Positions 1 through 7,036 are shown, counted from the first letter of the stretch. The stretch is DNA of 14,628 nt from Burkholderiales bacterium (GCA_019746155.1 JAIESJ010000297.1:1-14628); one strand, 5' to 3'. Numbers and translations are program-made. The notes: generated from the sequence alone by a model not told the origin.

Positions 1-47
1 AGCCGGCCTCGCCCCATGTGCTCGGCGGCTGGGCGAAAAAAGGTGAC
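1..47. other. Left edge, no gene assignable
   Basis: This short stretch lies downstream of the flgN stop codon. On the plus strand two frames are open from the edge and end at stop codons at 44-46 and 49-51, so the 3' end of a gene entering from the left is possible, but too little is visible to identify one. I see no hairpin followed by a T-run that would terminate flgMN. Confidence 0.3.
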
Positions 48-530
48 TTAAGCTGCGCTGACTTGCCGCGTGCTGGGCATGGGCAGGGTCTGGCCCTGGG
101 GACCGTATAGCACCGGCCCGCCGCAGGCATTTTGCAATGCGGCGAGCATCTGCTGGTGGTGGCGCAATTGCAGGTTGATCAGTGCACCATTGACCTGGTT
201 CAGCAGGCGCGCCTGCTCCGCGAACCGCCGGAGGCCATGCCAAGCCGCAGCGGCGCCGGCATCCTGAGGATGGGCGCTTAGCCACGATTCCATGCCCCGT
301 GCGTCGGGACTCAACCCCGATGCGGCGAGATAGTGGGCACGCCGCTGAGCGAGTTCACCCAATTGCTGCGCCATTTCCGCCTTGTCACGCGCCAGCGCTT
401 CCAGATGCTCAACGGCGCCGTCCCGCAACGCATCCTGTTCCATTGCCAGCAGGCTTATAAATTCCGCCGTCCCGTCGCGTTCACTGTTCAGGTCGGCGAC
501 GAATTCGGCCGTATTCGCCGCTATTTTCAC
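48..530 (-). CDS. flgN: FlgN, export chaperone for FlgK and FlgL
   Basis: FlgN is a small cytoplasmic type III export chaperone that binds the C-terminal helices of the hook-filament junction proteins FlgK and FlgL and delivers them to the flagellar export gate. The 160-residue product is almost entirely helical, rich in Leu, Ala, Gln and Glu, with a long amphipathic first half (about residues 22-68), as expected for this poorly conserved family; usual lengths are about 140-160. The ATG at 530 overlaps the flgM stop codon in an ATGA arrangement, so the two genes are very probably translationally coupled. The family call rests on size, helical character and position after flgM more than on invariant residues. 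Its presumed clients, flgK and flgL, lie at the other end of the cluster. Confidence 0.82.
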   Translation of the reverse strand: MKIAANTAEFVADLNSERDGTAEFISLLAMEQDALRDGAVEHLEALARDKAEMAQQLGELAQRRAHYLAASGLSPDARGMESWLSAHPQDAGAAAAWHGLRRFAEQARLLNQVNGALINLQLRHHQQMLAALQNACGGPVLYGPQGQTLPMPSTRQVSAA

Positions 531-847
531 TGAAGTTTGTTCCCTTGGGTCTGCAACAGTTCCTTCACCGTATCGAGCAGCCGGTCGGCCACGACTTCGG
601 CGTTCACCTTGAAGTGGCCTTCACTGATGGCCTGCTTGATTTCTTCCACTCGCACCGTGTCGATCACGCCATCGCTGGCAAGATTGCTTTCCATTGCCTG
701 CAGTTGTGAAGAAAGGCGGCTTAACTCGACCTTTTCCTTTTCATTGGTAGTTACGGGTTGCAGATTCGCCCCGGCAGCCTTGTCGGTGCGCCTCTGGTCG
801 CCGGTGGCGATGCTGACCACGGTTTTGACAGAATTGTCGATCTTCAT
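527..847 (-). CDS. flgM: FlgM, anti-sigma-28 factor
   Basis: FlgM binds the flagellar sigma factor FliA (sigma-28) and keeps late genes silent until the hook-basal body is complete, when FlgM is exported through it. The 106-residue product has an unstructured polar N-terminal half, as in the family, followed by the conserved FliA-binding region at about residues 40-100: VELSRLSSQLQ, then RVEEIKQAI, then GHFKVNAEVVADRLL and a terminal KELL helix. The ATG at 847 has only a distant purine run (GAGGGG about 16 bases upstream), so initiation may be weak. Two sigma-28-type promoters lie upstream, which would give the usual autoregulation, and read-through from flgA could supply an earlier basal level. 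It overlaps flgN by 4 bp. Confidence 0.93.
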   Translation of the reverse strand: MKIDNSVKTVVSIATGDQRRTDKAAGANLQPVTTNEKEKVELSRLSSQLQAMESNLASDGVIDTVRVEEIKQAISEGHFKVNAEVVADRLLDTVKELLQTQGNKLQ

Positions 848-878
848 GATGAGTCTTTTTTACCCCTCGACAGCTTTA

Positions 879-905
879 ATAACGGTATCGCCGCTGCAAA
901 CTTTA
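879..905 (-). promoter_or_regulatory. Proximal sigma-28 (FliA)-type promoter of flgMN
   Basis: On the minus strand TAAAGTTT (905 to 898) is followed after 11 bases by ACCGTTAT (886 to 879). The -35 half matches the enterobacterial FliA consensus TAAAGTTT perfectly, the spacer is the canonical 11, and the -10 half differs from GCCGATAA at three positions. Transcription would start near 872, about 25 bases before the flgM ATG. The class of promoter is an inference from motif and position. Confidence 0.65.
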
Positions 906-932
906 GGCCGCAGTGGAAAAATATTTAGTGTT

Positions 933-960
933 TTAACGGCAAGTTCGAGGAGCAACTTTA
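933..960 (-). promoter_or_regulatory. Distal sigma-28 (FliA)-type promoter of flgMN
   Basis: On the minus strand TAAAGTTG (960 to 953) is followed after 12 bases by GCCGTTAA (940 to 933). Both halves are within one base of the FliA consensus (TAAAGTTT, GCCGATAA), and the spacer is one base longer than usual. It begins seven bases beyond the flgA stop codon and would start transcription near 926, giving a leader of about 80 bases before flgM. Confidence 0.65.
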
Positions 961-967
961 GACCAAG

Positions 968-1672
968 TCAGGGGCGCATTTCCACAATGGCTCCGGAGCG
1001 TGCCACGCCGCTCACGACCTGGCCGGACTGGACACGTACCTGCACGGGCTGACCTTCGGCCGCCGCAGTCAGCGCTCGGCCCTCCGCGCTGACGCTGAAC
1101 CCGCGTCCTTGGACAAGAAGTTTAACTGATTGATTTTGCTGAATTACTGTCGGGGGGCGCAGCATATCGTGGCGCAGCGGCTGACCAGCACCGATGTTGC
1201 TCGTTAAGGTTTTGCCCAAGGCGTGCCGCGCATCGGTCAGAATCCCGGCCGGCAGTTGCGTCAAATCGGCTTTTTGCATGGTGATATCGGCTTCGCCGAT
1301 AGGTTGATTCTGGGCCAGCGGTCTGGCGCTATGCACGACGTCTGCGGTTACCCTGACCTCGACCGGAACATAAATAATCCAGGGATTCGCACCGTTGCAG
1401 CGGACTGCCACCGAGGTATTGCCCCACAGGCGGCCGCCCGGCGGGACAAACGGTTCCAGTGCCTGGCACGCCGGCAGGTTCAGGTGGGCATCCACGGTGC
1501 CTACCGTGAAGCTCACCTTTCCAGGCAGACCCGCCGTCTCGCGCCGCAGGTAATTTTCCACGGCCTTTCTGATGAGCGGCGCTTCCTGACGCTCCGTACC
1601 GGAGGTGGCGGCAGGAAAGCTCGCCAGCCATACCAGCAATCCCGTCGTGTAGAAGAACAGTTTATTAGTCAT
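968..1672 (-). CDS. flgA: FlgA, P-ring assembly chaperone (periplasmic)
   Basis: FlgA is a periplasmic chaperone needed for FlgI to polymerise into the P ring around the rod. The 234-residue precursor begins with a Sec signal peptide (basic MTNK, hydrophobic FFYTTGLLVWLASF, cleavage probably near residue 22-25). The C-terminal half carries the SAF-type domain typical of FlgA: IGEADITMQKADL, then DARHALGKTLTSNIGAGQPL, then VKLLVQGRGFSVSAEGRAL, with the usual VRVQSGQVVSGVA ending. The same frame is open to 1939, but the ATG at 1672 is preferred because it starts the signal peptide directly, and the upstream residues look random and would overlap flgB. No good Shine-Dalgarno sequence precedes it. 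It is divergent from flgB and followed by flgMN. Confidence 0.92.
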   Translation of the reverse strand: MTNKLFFYTTGLLVWLASFPAATSGTERQEAPLIRKAVENYLRRETAGLPGKVSFTVGTVDAHLNLPACQALEPFVPPGGRLWGNTSVAVRCNGANPWIIYVPVEVRVTADVVHSARPLAQNQPIGEADITMQKADLTQLPAGILTDARHALGKTLTSNIGAGQPLRHDMLRPPTVIQQNQSVKLLVQGRGFSVSAEGRALTAAAEGQPVQVRVQSGQVVSGVARSGAIVEMRP

Positions 1673-1707
1673 GGCTCGCAAAGTGGTCGGTTCGTTGCGC
1701 CGGTGCT

Positions 1708-1729
1708 TTTTTGCCGCAACCGGCAAAAA
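1708..1729. repeat. Perfect 9-bp palindrome in the predicted flgA leader
   Basis: TTTTTGCCG and CGGCAAAAA form a perfect 9-bp inverted repeat around a CAAC loop. It lies 36 bases before the flgA start and between that start and the candidate sigma-54 site at 1751-1767, so it would be in the flgA 5' leader. The A/T tracts are the outer part of the stem, on the wrong side of the GC core for a normal intrinsic terminator in either direction. An operator or an mRNA leader structure fits better; the role is unknown. Confidence 0.6.
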
Positions 1730-1750
1730 TTGCCGCGGCGATTGCCATGG

Positions 1751-1767
1751 TAGCAGCGTGAGCGCCA
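1751..1767 (-). promoter_or_regulatory. Candidate sigma-54 promoter of flgA(MN)
   Basis: On the minus strand the site reads TGGCGCTCACGCTGCTA. The invariant GG (1766-1765) and GC (1754-1753) dinucleotides are exactly 12 bases apart, as sigma-54 requires. The -24 block TGGCGC and the -12 block CTGCT each differ slightly from TGGCAC and TTGCW. Transcription would start near 1741, about 70 bases before flgA. A match of this quality can occur by chance in GC-rich DNA; its position is what supports it. Confidence 0.45.
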
Positions 1768-1841
1768 TTCCGGCCCGGGAAAAGAGGTCGAATCCAGCCG
1801 CTATTTCGCTCACTGACGGAGGTGGCGGGGGAATAGTATCG

Positions 1842-1858
1842 CTGGCACGACTAATGCT
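1842..1858 (+). promoter_or_regulatory. Sigma-54-type promoter of the flgB operon
   Basis: CTGGCACGACTAATGCT matches the sigma-54 consensus TGGCAC-N5-TTGCW with a perfect -24 block. The GG (1844-1845) and GC (1856-1857) are exactly 12 bases apart, and only the first base of the -12 block deviates. Transcription would begin near 1869, leaving a leader of about 25 bases that contains the AAGGAGG ribosome-binding site of flgB. A sigma-54 promoter implies an enhancer-binding activator of the FleQ/FlrC/FleR type, encoded outside this window. Confidence 0.75.
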
Positions 1859-1882
1859 TAACGGCAAACGTGGAAATTTATT

Positions 1883-1889
1883 AAGGAGG
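1883..1889 (+). promoter_or_regulatory. Ribosome-binding site of flgB
   Basis: AAGGAGG is a near-perfect Shine-Dalgarno sequence four bases before the flgB ATG. It is the strongest such site in the window and fixes the start of the operon's first gene. Confidence 0.85.
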
Positions 1890-1893
1890 AAAA

Positions 1894-2295
1894 ATGATTT
1901 CGAGGTTGGATGAGTTGCTGAGTTTTCATCAGACGGCATTGAACCTGCGGACGCACCGCCAGCAGATTCTTGCCAGCAATATCGCCAATGCTGATGTGCC
2001 CCAATTCAAGGCGAGAGACATTGATTTCTCGCGGGCGCTGCAGAGCGCGCTGTCGCAGGGCGGCGGGCGTGCCGGGCTTGCGGTGACTTCACCACGGCAC
2101 CTGCGCCCGGCGGCGGGCGGCACCACGAACCCGGATCTGCTGTATCGCGTGCCGCACCAGGACAGTCTGGACGGCAATACCGTTGACATGGACGTGGAGC
2201 GTGCGCAGTTCGCGGACAACGCGATTCATGTCGAAGCCAATCTTGTGTTTCTGAACGGCCAGATCAAAGGCATGCTGGCAGCAATACAGGGGTAA
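1894..2295 (+). CDS. flgB: FlgB, flagellar proximal rod protein
   Basis: FlgB is one of the proximal rod subunits, at the base of the axial structure near the MS ring and FliE. The 133-residue protein has the usual size. Its N-terminal rod/hook motif is seen as SNIANADVPQFKARDIDF at about residues 28-45, and the C-terminal helix carries NAIHVEANLVFLNGQIKGMLAAIQG-type sequence, typical of FlgB rather than FlgC. The start is fixed by a strong AAGGAGG site. It is the first gene of the rod-hook run, directly under the sigma-54-type promoter, and ends six bases before flgC. Confidence 0.96.
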   Translation: MISRLDELLSFHQTALNLRTHRQQILASNIANADVPQFKARDIDFSRALQSALSQGGGRAGLAVTSPRHLRPAAGGTTNPDLLYRVPHQDSLDGNTVDMDVERAQFADNAIHVEANLVFLNGQIKGMLAAIQG

Positions 2296-2301
2296 TCGGC
2301 G

Positions 2302-2706
2302 ATGTCGTTATTCAATGTCTTTGATATTGCCGCCTCGGCGATGGCCGCGCAATCGCAGCGGCTCAACGTGGTGGCGAGCAACCTGGCGAACGCGGACAGC
2401 GCGACGAGTTCCACCGGTCAGCCGTACCGCGCCCGCCAGGTTGTTTTCACCGCCACCACCGTCTCGCCGCAGGGGGCGAGCGGCGTCAAGGTGACCGGCG
2501 TGATCGAGGATCCGTCGCCCATGAAACTGGTATACGAACCCAAGCATCCTCTTGCCAATGCCGAGGGTTACGTGGCGATGCCCAACGTCAACGTGGTCGA
2601 GGAAATGGTCAACATGATCTCGGCGTCACGTTCGTACCAGAACAGTGTCGACATGATGAATACCGCGAAAACGTTGCTGCTCAAAACGTTGACGCTCGGA
2701 CAGTAA
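2302..2706 (+). CDS. flgC: FlgC, flagellar proximal rod protein
   Basis: FlgC is a proximal rod subunit exported by the flagellar type III system. The 134-residue protein starts with the characteristic LFNVFDIAASAMAAQSQRLN helix, followed by the rod motif ASNLANADS (about residues 25-33) and PYRARQVVF. It ends with the diagnostic NVNVVEEMVNMISASRSYQ segment and the closing helix MMNTAKTLLLKTLTLGQ. The gap to flgB is six bases, with no clear Shine-Dalgarno sequence, so coupling to flgB translation is likely. Confidence 0.97.
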   Translation: MSLFNVFDIAASAMAAQSQRLNVVASNLANADSATSSTGQPYRARQVVFTATTVSPQGASGVKVTGVIEDPSPMKLVYEPKHPLANAEGYVAMPNVNVVEEMVNMISASRSYQNSVDMMNTAKTLLLKTLTLGQ

Positions 2707-2722
2707 GGCAAAGGAGAGAGCG

Positions 2723-3394
2723 ATGGCTGCAGTGCAGGACCTCACTACGACACGGAATCTTGCGGTTTCCGCTGCTTCGCAGCAGAAGTCGGCGGCCAGC
2801 GCAACGGGCGAGACCGAGAACCGGTTTCTCAGGTTGCTGGTTACGCAGTTGAAGAACCAGGATCCGCTCAACCCGCTGGACAATGCGCAGGTCACGACGC
2901 AGATGGCGCAGCTCAGCACCGTGAACGGCATCGAGAAACTCAACGTCACGTTGCAGTCTCTCGCCGCCAGTTTTGCCGCCGCCCAGTCGATGCAGGCCAC
3001 TTCGATGATCGGCCGCGGCGTGCTGATTCCCGGATCGGCCATTGCCCTTGAGGCGGGCAAGGCATTTGCCGGTGTCGAGCTTGCGCAACCGGCGGATAAG
3101 GTGATCGTTTCCATCCACGATGCTTCCGGCAACGTGCTGCAGCAGGTGGATATCGGTCCACAAGCCGCCGGCGTGGCCGCGTTCCAATGGGACGGTGTCA
3201 CCAACGGCGGAACGGCGGCCGATGGCGTTTATAAATTCTCCGTGAGCGCGACAAGCGCGGGCAAAAAAGTCGATGCCAGTCCGCTCTCGTTTGGCCGTGT
3301 CGTGGCCGTGACCCCCGGAGCCCAGGGCGCGATGCTCACCATCGGTGAGATTGGGAGCGTCGCGCTTTCCGATATCAGGCAGATCGTGCAATAG
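2723..3394 (+). CDS. flgD: FlgD, hook-capping scaffold protein
   Basis: FlgD forms the temporary cap under which FlgE subunits polymerise into the hook; it is later replaced by FlgK. The 223-residue product has the conserved export and cap region near the N-terminus: FLRLLVTQLKNQDPLNPLDN (residues 35-54), followed by MAQLSTVNGIEKLN (61-74). The middle and C-terminal parts show the Tudor-like/FnIII-like beta domain of the family, with a FQWDGVTNGG turn and a DGVYKFSVSA strand. A purine-rich AAAGGAGAGAG run precedes the ATG. Confidence 0.96.
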   Translation: MAAVQDLTTTRNLAVSAASQQKSAASATGETENRFLRLLVTQLKNQDPLNPLDNAQVTTQMAQLSTVNGIEKLNVTLQSLAASFAAAQSMQATSMIGRGVLIPGSAIALEAGKAFAGVELAQPADKVIVSIHDASGNVLQQVDIGPQAAGVAAFQWDGVTNGGTAADGVYKFSVSATSAGKKVDASPLSFGRVVAVTPGAQGAMLTIGEIGSVALSDIRQIVQ

Positions 3395-3458
3395 CGGGAT
3401 GCGCATCGGCCGACACGGTCATAACTTCAGATCACGTGGTAACTACAAGGAGCAACTG

Positions 3459-4682
3459 ATGAGCTTTCAACAGGGATTGAGCGGGCTGAATGCCGCTTCC
3501 AAGAGTCTTGACGTCATCGGCAATAACGTTGCCAATGCAAGCACCATCGGATTCAAGCGGTCGCAGGCGCAGTTTGCCGATGTGTTCGCCAATACGCTCA
3601 GCGGCTCGGGCGGAACCCAGGTCGGCATTGGCAGCAAGTTGTCGGCTGTGGCACAGCTGTTCTCTCAGGGCAACCTCACGGTAACCAACAACCCTTTGGA
3701 TCTTGCAGTCAACGGTAAGGGTTTTTTCCGCCTGAGCAACAGTGGTGCCATTTCCTATTCGCGCAACGGTCAGTTTCAGATCGACAAGAGCGGCTACATT
3801 GTTAACGGCAATGGATTGCGTTTGACGGGATACGCCGCCAATGCGAGCGGCGTGCTGAATACTGCCGCGCCCACCGATCTGCTGATCCCAAGCTCCGATT
3901 TGACGCCCAAGGCGACCGCTAAAGTGAATGCGGTTCTTAACGTGGATTCGCGTGCCGCGACCAAGAGCGCCGCGGCGTTCAATCTCAACGATCCCACAAC
4001 GTACAACAATTCCACATCGGTAGCGATTTACGACAGCCTGGGCAACTCCCACACGCTTTCGATGTACTTCGTCAAGACCAATGCCAATACTTGGGACGTG
4101 TTTGCGTCTAACGATGGCGTGCAAATTGGTGCCGGGGCAATAGGTAGGCTGACGTTCCGCAGCGACGGCGCCATCGATACCACGGCAACGACTTTGCCCT
4201 TCAGTGTATCGGCCCCGGTGACGACGGGAGCCACGACCCCGCTGGCATTCAACCTGGACTTCACCGGCACCACCCAGTTCGGCAGCGCTTTCGGTGTCAA
4301 CTCGTTGGCCCAGGACGGTTACACCTCCGGACGCTTGTCGGGGTTTTCGGTCGGTGCCGACGGCGTCATCCAGGGGCGTTACACCAACGGGCAGTCGGCA
4401 ACCCTAGGGCAGGTCATACTGGCGAACTTCAACAATCCGCAAGGTTTACAGCCTCTGGGCGACAACGGCTGGGCTGAAACCTCAACCTCGGGAGCGCCGC
4501 TGGTCGGCGCTCCCGGCTCGGGGAGCCTGGGCGCACTGCAGTCGGCGGCGGTGGAGGATTCCAACGTTGACCTTACTGCGGAACTCGTCAACATGATTAC
4601 CGCACAGCGGGTGTATCAGGCCAACGCCCAGAGCATCAAGACCCAGGATGCGGTGCTGCAAACACTGGTGAATCTGAGGTAG
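3459..4682 (+). CDS. flgE: FlgE, flagellar hook protein
   Basis: FlgE polymerises into the hook, the universal joint between rod and filament. The protein is 407 residues, close to the usual 400. It begins with FQQGLSGLNAASKSLDVIGN and the conserved NNVANASTIGFKRSQAQFAD region (residues 22-41). Mid-protein features include DLAVNGKGFFRLS and the DSLGNSHTLSMYF strand. It ends with the conserved VEDSNVDLTAELVNMITAQR coiled-coil helix and QTLVNLR. The reading frame is open further upstream to 3345 inside flgD, but the ATG at 3459 is chosen because an AAGGAG site (3447-3452) precedes it and homologues start with the same sequence. Confidence 0.97.
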   Translation: MSFQQGLSGLNAASKSLDVIGNNVANASTIGFKRSQAQFADVFANTLSGSGGTQVGIGSKLSAVAQLFSQGNLTVTNNPLDLAVNGKGFFRLSNSGAISYSRNGQFQIDKSGYIVNGNGLRLTGYAANASGVLNTAAPTDLLIPSSDLTPKATAKVNAVLNVDSRAATKSAAAFNLNDPTTYNNSTSVAIYDSLGNSHTLSMYFVKTNANTWDVFASNDGVQIGAGAIGRLTFRSDGAIDTTATTLPFSVSAPVTTGATTPLAFNLDFTGTTQFGSAFGVNSLAQDGYTSGRLSGFSVGADGVIQGRYTNGQSATLGQVILANFNNPQGLQPLGDNGWAETSTSGAPLVGAPGSGSLGALQSAAVEDSNVDLTAELVNMITAQRVYQANAQSIKTQDAVLQTLVNLR

Positions 4683-4738
4683 TGACGAATGCAGGCTAAT
4701 GCTCAAGACGCGCGCTGCGGCGCTCGCAACGGCCCATC

Positions 4739-5482
4739 ATGGATCGCCTGATTTATATCGCGATGACCGGCGCGTCGCAGACGCTGGGGCAGCAGGCGAC
4801 CGTTGCCCACAATCTCGCCAACATTGGCACCACCGGCTACCGCGCCGAATTCAACGTATTCCGTGCGGTGCCGGTGGTCGGCCCCTCGGCACCGACGCGG
4901 GCATTCGTGGTCGATTCCACGGTCGGCGCCAGCTTCACGCCGGGGGCGATCCAGCATACCGGTCGCGATCTCGACGTCGCGGTGCAGGGCAAGGGATGGA
5001 TCGCGGTGCAACTGCCGCGTGGCGGCGAGGCGTACACGCGCAGCGGCAGTCTGCGGATCAGCGCAAACGGTCTGCTGCAGACTCGGGAGGGTTTCAACGT
5101 CCTGGGCGAAGGTGGGCCGATCTCGATCCCGCCGGATACCGCCATTACCATCGCCAAGGACGGAACGGTTTCCACGGTGCCCAGCGGATCGCGGCCGACG
5201 ACCGTGGTGACGGTAGGCCGCCTCAAGCTCGTCGACCCGCCGGAAAACCAGCTGGTTAAGGGCGGCGACGGCTTGTTCCGGCTGCGCGGCGGCGGCGAGG
5301 CGCCGGCGGATCCAAACGTGACGTTGCTGGGCGGCGCGCTCGAGGGCAGCAACGTCAACGTAGTGGAAGCGATGGTGACCATGATCGCACTGGCGCGTCA
5401 GTTCGACATGCAGATGAAAATGCTGCAGAACGCGGAAAACAATTCGCGCCAGGCGAGCCAGATACTGAATATGAACCGATGA
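4739..5482 (+). CDS. flgF: FlgF, flagellar proximal rod protein
   Basis: FlgF is a rod subunit placed between the FlgB/FlgC part and the distal rod of FlgG. The 247-residue protein starts MDRLIYIAMTGA, the standard FlgF opening, and carries the rod motif HNLANIGTTGYRAE (residues 24-37), the central DLDVAVQGKGWIAVQ strand and the C-terminal GSNVNVVEAMVTMIALARQF helix. No Shine-Dalgarno sequence is evident before the ATG, and 56 bases separate it from flgE. Homology still favours this start. Lower expression than flgE would suit a subunit needed in few copies, but that is inference. Confidence 0.95.
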   Translation: MDRLIYIAMTGASQTLGQQATVAHNLANIGTTGYRAEFNVFRAVPVVGPSAPTRAFVVDSTVGASFTPGAIQHTGRDLDVAVQGKGWIAVQLPRGGEAYTRSGSLRISANGLLQTREGFNVLGEGGPISIPPDTAITIAKDGTVSTVPSGSRPTTVVTVGRLKLVDPPENQLVKGGDGLFRLRGGGEAPADPNVTLLGGALEGSNVNVVEAMVTMIALARQFDMQMKMLQNAENNSRQASQILNMNR

Positions 5483-5492
5483 GAGTGAAAAC

Positions 5493-6275
5493 ATGATACG
5501 TTCACTGTGGATATCCAAAACTGGTCTCGAAGCACAGCAGCTTCAGATGGACGTCATCGCCAACAACCTGGCGAACGTCAGCACCAATGGCTTCAAGCGT
5601 TCGCGGGCGGTGTTCGAGGATCTGTTGTATCAGACGCTGCGCCAGCCCGGCGCCCAGTCCTCGCAGCAGACGCAACTGCCTTCCGGACTGCAGATCGGAA
5701 CCGGCGTGCGTCCGGTGGCAACCGAGCGTCTTTTTACCCAGGGTAACCTGCAACAGACCGGCAACAGCAGGGATGTCGCGATCCAGGGCAATGGCTTCTT
5801 TCAGGTGCTGCTGCCCGACGGAACTACGGCTTATACGCGCGACGGCTCGTTTCATTCCGACAGCCAAGGCCAGCTTGTCACTTCCAGCGGGTTTCCAGTG
5901 CAGCCGACGATCACCATTCCCGCCAACGCGCTGTCGGTCACAATCGCCAAGGACGGCACGGTCTCGGTATTGGTCCCCGGCAACGCGACGCCGGTGCAGG
6001 TCGGCAACCTGCAGCTGGCGAGTTTTGTCAATCCGGCCGGACTGCAGAGTTTCGGCGAGAATTTGTACTTGCAAACCGCCGCCAGCGGTACGCCGGTACT
6101 CAACACGCCCGGAACCAACGGTCTTGGCCTGCTCAACCAAGGCTACGTTGAAACCTCCAACGTCAATGTGGTGGAAGAGCTTGTCAGCATGATCCAGACC
6201 CAGCGCGCCTACGAAATCAACTCGAAGGCGATCCAGGCTTCCGATCAGATGCTGCAAAAACTGGCACAACTCTAG
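5493..6275 (+). CDS. flgG: FlgG, flagellar distal rod protein
   Basis: FlgG builds the distal rod, the drive shaft that passes through the P and L rings. The 260-residue length equals that of the enterobacterial protein. Diagnostic segments are MIRSLWISKTGLEAQQ, IANNLANVSTNGFKRSRAVF (residues 22-41) and the FlgG-specific QPGAQSSQQTQLPSGLQIG insert (51-69), which sets the straight, rigid rod geometry. The C-terminal segment is YVETSNVNVVEELVSMIQTQ. It follows flgF by 10 bases. The stop codon is followed immediately by an inverted repeat. Confidence 0.97.
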   Translation: MIRSLWISKTGLEAQQLQMDVIANNLANVSTNGFKRSRAVFEDLLYQTLRQPGAQSSQQTQLPSGLQIGTGVRPVATERLFTQGNLQQTGNSRDVAIQGNGFFQVLLPDGTTAYTRDGSFHSDSQGQLVTSSGFPVQPTITIPANALSVTIAKDGTVSVLVPGNATPVQVGNLQLASFVNPAGLQSFGENLYLQTAASGTPVLNTPGTNGLGLLNQGYVETSNVNVVEELVSMIQTQRAYEINSKAIQASDQMLQKLAQL

Positions 6276-6305
6276 AATCCGGGATCAGGATCCGTGATCC
6301 GGATT
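6276..6305. repeat. Inverted repeat between flgG and flgH
   Basis: AATCCGGGATCA (6276-6287) pairs with TGATCCGGATT (6295-6305), giving an 11-bp stem with one bulged G and a seven-base GGATCCG loop. It starts right after the flgG stop codon and ends seven bases before the GAGG ribosome-binding site of flgH. No T-run follows, so it is not a standard terminator. It may stabilise the upstream message or tune flgH translation. Confidence 0.6.
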
Positions 6306-6321
6306 GAACGTTGAGGTATCA

Positions 6322-7023
6322 ATGATGAGAGGTTTTCTTCGCCATCCCAAATTACTGGCCGGCATTGCCTGTCTGGCACTTTCGGCATGCGCGACGCCGC
6401 CGCCCACCAGCGTGCATCAGCCCATGTCGGCGCGGCCGCCACTGCCGCCGGCGGCGGCCGAAGCCAACGGTGCAATCTATCAGCCGGCACAATATGCGCA
6501 ATCGGGATTCCGCTACATGCCGCTGTTCGAGGACCGCCGGGCGCGCAACGTCGGCGACACGCTCATCATCGCCATCAACGAGAAAACCAGCGCCAGCAAG
6601 AAATCCAACAGCAACGCCAATCGCGGCGGCAGTTCCAGCTTTTCCGTCCCGTCCATCATCGGTTTGCCGGGCAAGAGCTTCCAGGGCGCGGAACTGTCAG
6701 CGAGATCGAGCACTAGTTTCGATGGCAAGGGCGAGAGCGCCAGCAACAACGATTTCACCGGAACCATTACCGTGACGGTGACCGAAGTGCTGCCCAACGG
6801 CAATCTGGTGGTGAGCGGCGAGAAGCAGATCGGCATCAACCAGGGCTCGGAATTCATCCGCTTCTCCGGCGTGGTCAACCCCAACACCATTGTCGGCGGC
6901 AATACCGTGTCCTCGACGCAAGTGGCCAACGCGCACATCGAGTATCGCGCAAACGGCTATATCGACAGCGCCCAGGTCATGGGCTGGCTGACGCGGTTCT
7001 TCCTGTCGTTCTTGCCGTTCTGA
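6322..7023 (+). CDS. flgH: FlgH, flagellar L-ring lipoprotein
   Basis: FlgH forms the outer-membrane L ring, the bushing through which the rod exits. The precursor has a lipoprotein signal: basic MMRGFLRHPK, a hydrophobic stretch and the lipobox LSAC with the lipidated cysteine at residue 23. Family landmarks follow: LFEDRRARNVGDTLIIAINE, KTSASKKSNSNANRGG, NDFTGTITVTVTEVLPNGNL, VVSGEKQIGINQGSEFIRFS and a final QVMGWLTRFFLSFLPF strand. An in-frame TTG lies at 6304, inside the inverted repeat, but the ATG at 6322 has a GAGG site (6313-6316) at good spacing and starts the signal peptide. At 233 residues it matches the family. Confidence 0.96.
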   Translation: MMRGFLRHPKLLAGIACLALSACATPPPTSVHQPMSARPPLPPAAAEANGAIYQPAQYAQSGFRYMPLFEDRRARNVGDTLIIAINEKTSASKKSNSNANRGGSSSFSVPSIIGLPGKSFQGAELSARSSTSFDGKGESASNNDFTGTITVTVTEVLPNGNLVVSGEKQIGINQGSEFIRFSGVVNPNTIVGGNTVSSTQVANAHIEYRANGYIDSAQVMGWLTRFFLSFLPF

Positions 7024-7036
7024 GGAGCGACCAGCC

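Noticed and set aside
1708..1729. Intrinsic terminator between flgA and flgB
   Set aside because: It lies upstream of both genes, and the T/A tracts form the outer stem rather than a U-run after a GC stem.
1673..1939. Upstream extension of the flgA frame to an ATG at 1939
   Set aside because: It would overlap the flgB start and both promoters and place about 90 random-looking residues before a clear signal peptide.
3345..3458. Upstream start for flgE inside flgD
   Set aside because: The added 38 residues do not resemble FlgE, and the ATG at 3459 has a good AAGGAG site and the family's standard N-terminus.
4699..5259. 186-codon plus-strand frame starting just before flgF, and long antisense frames over flgF, flgI, flgK
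   Set aside because: These are out-of-frame shadows of conserved flagellar genes in GC-rich DNA, with Arg/Gly/Ala-rich translations and no domain.
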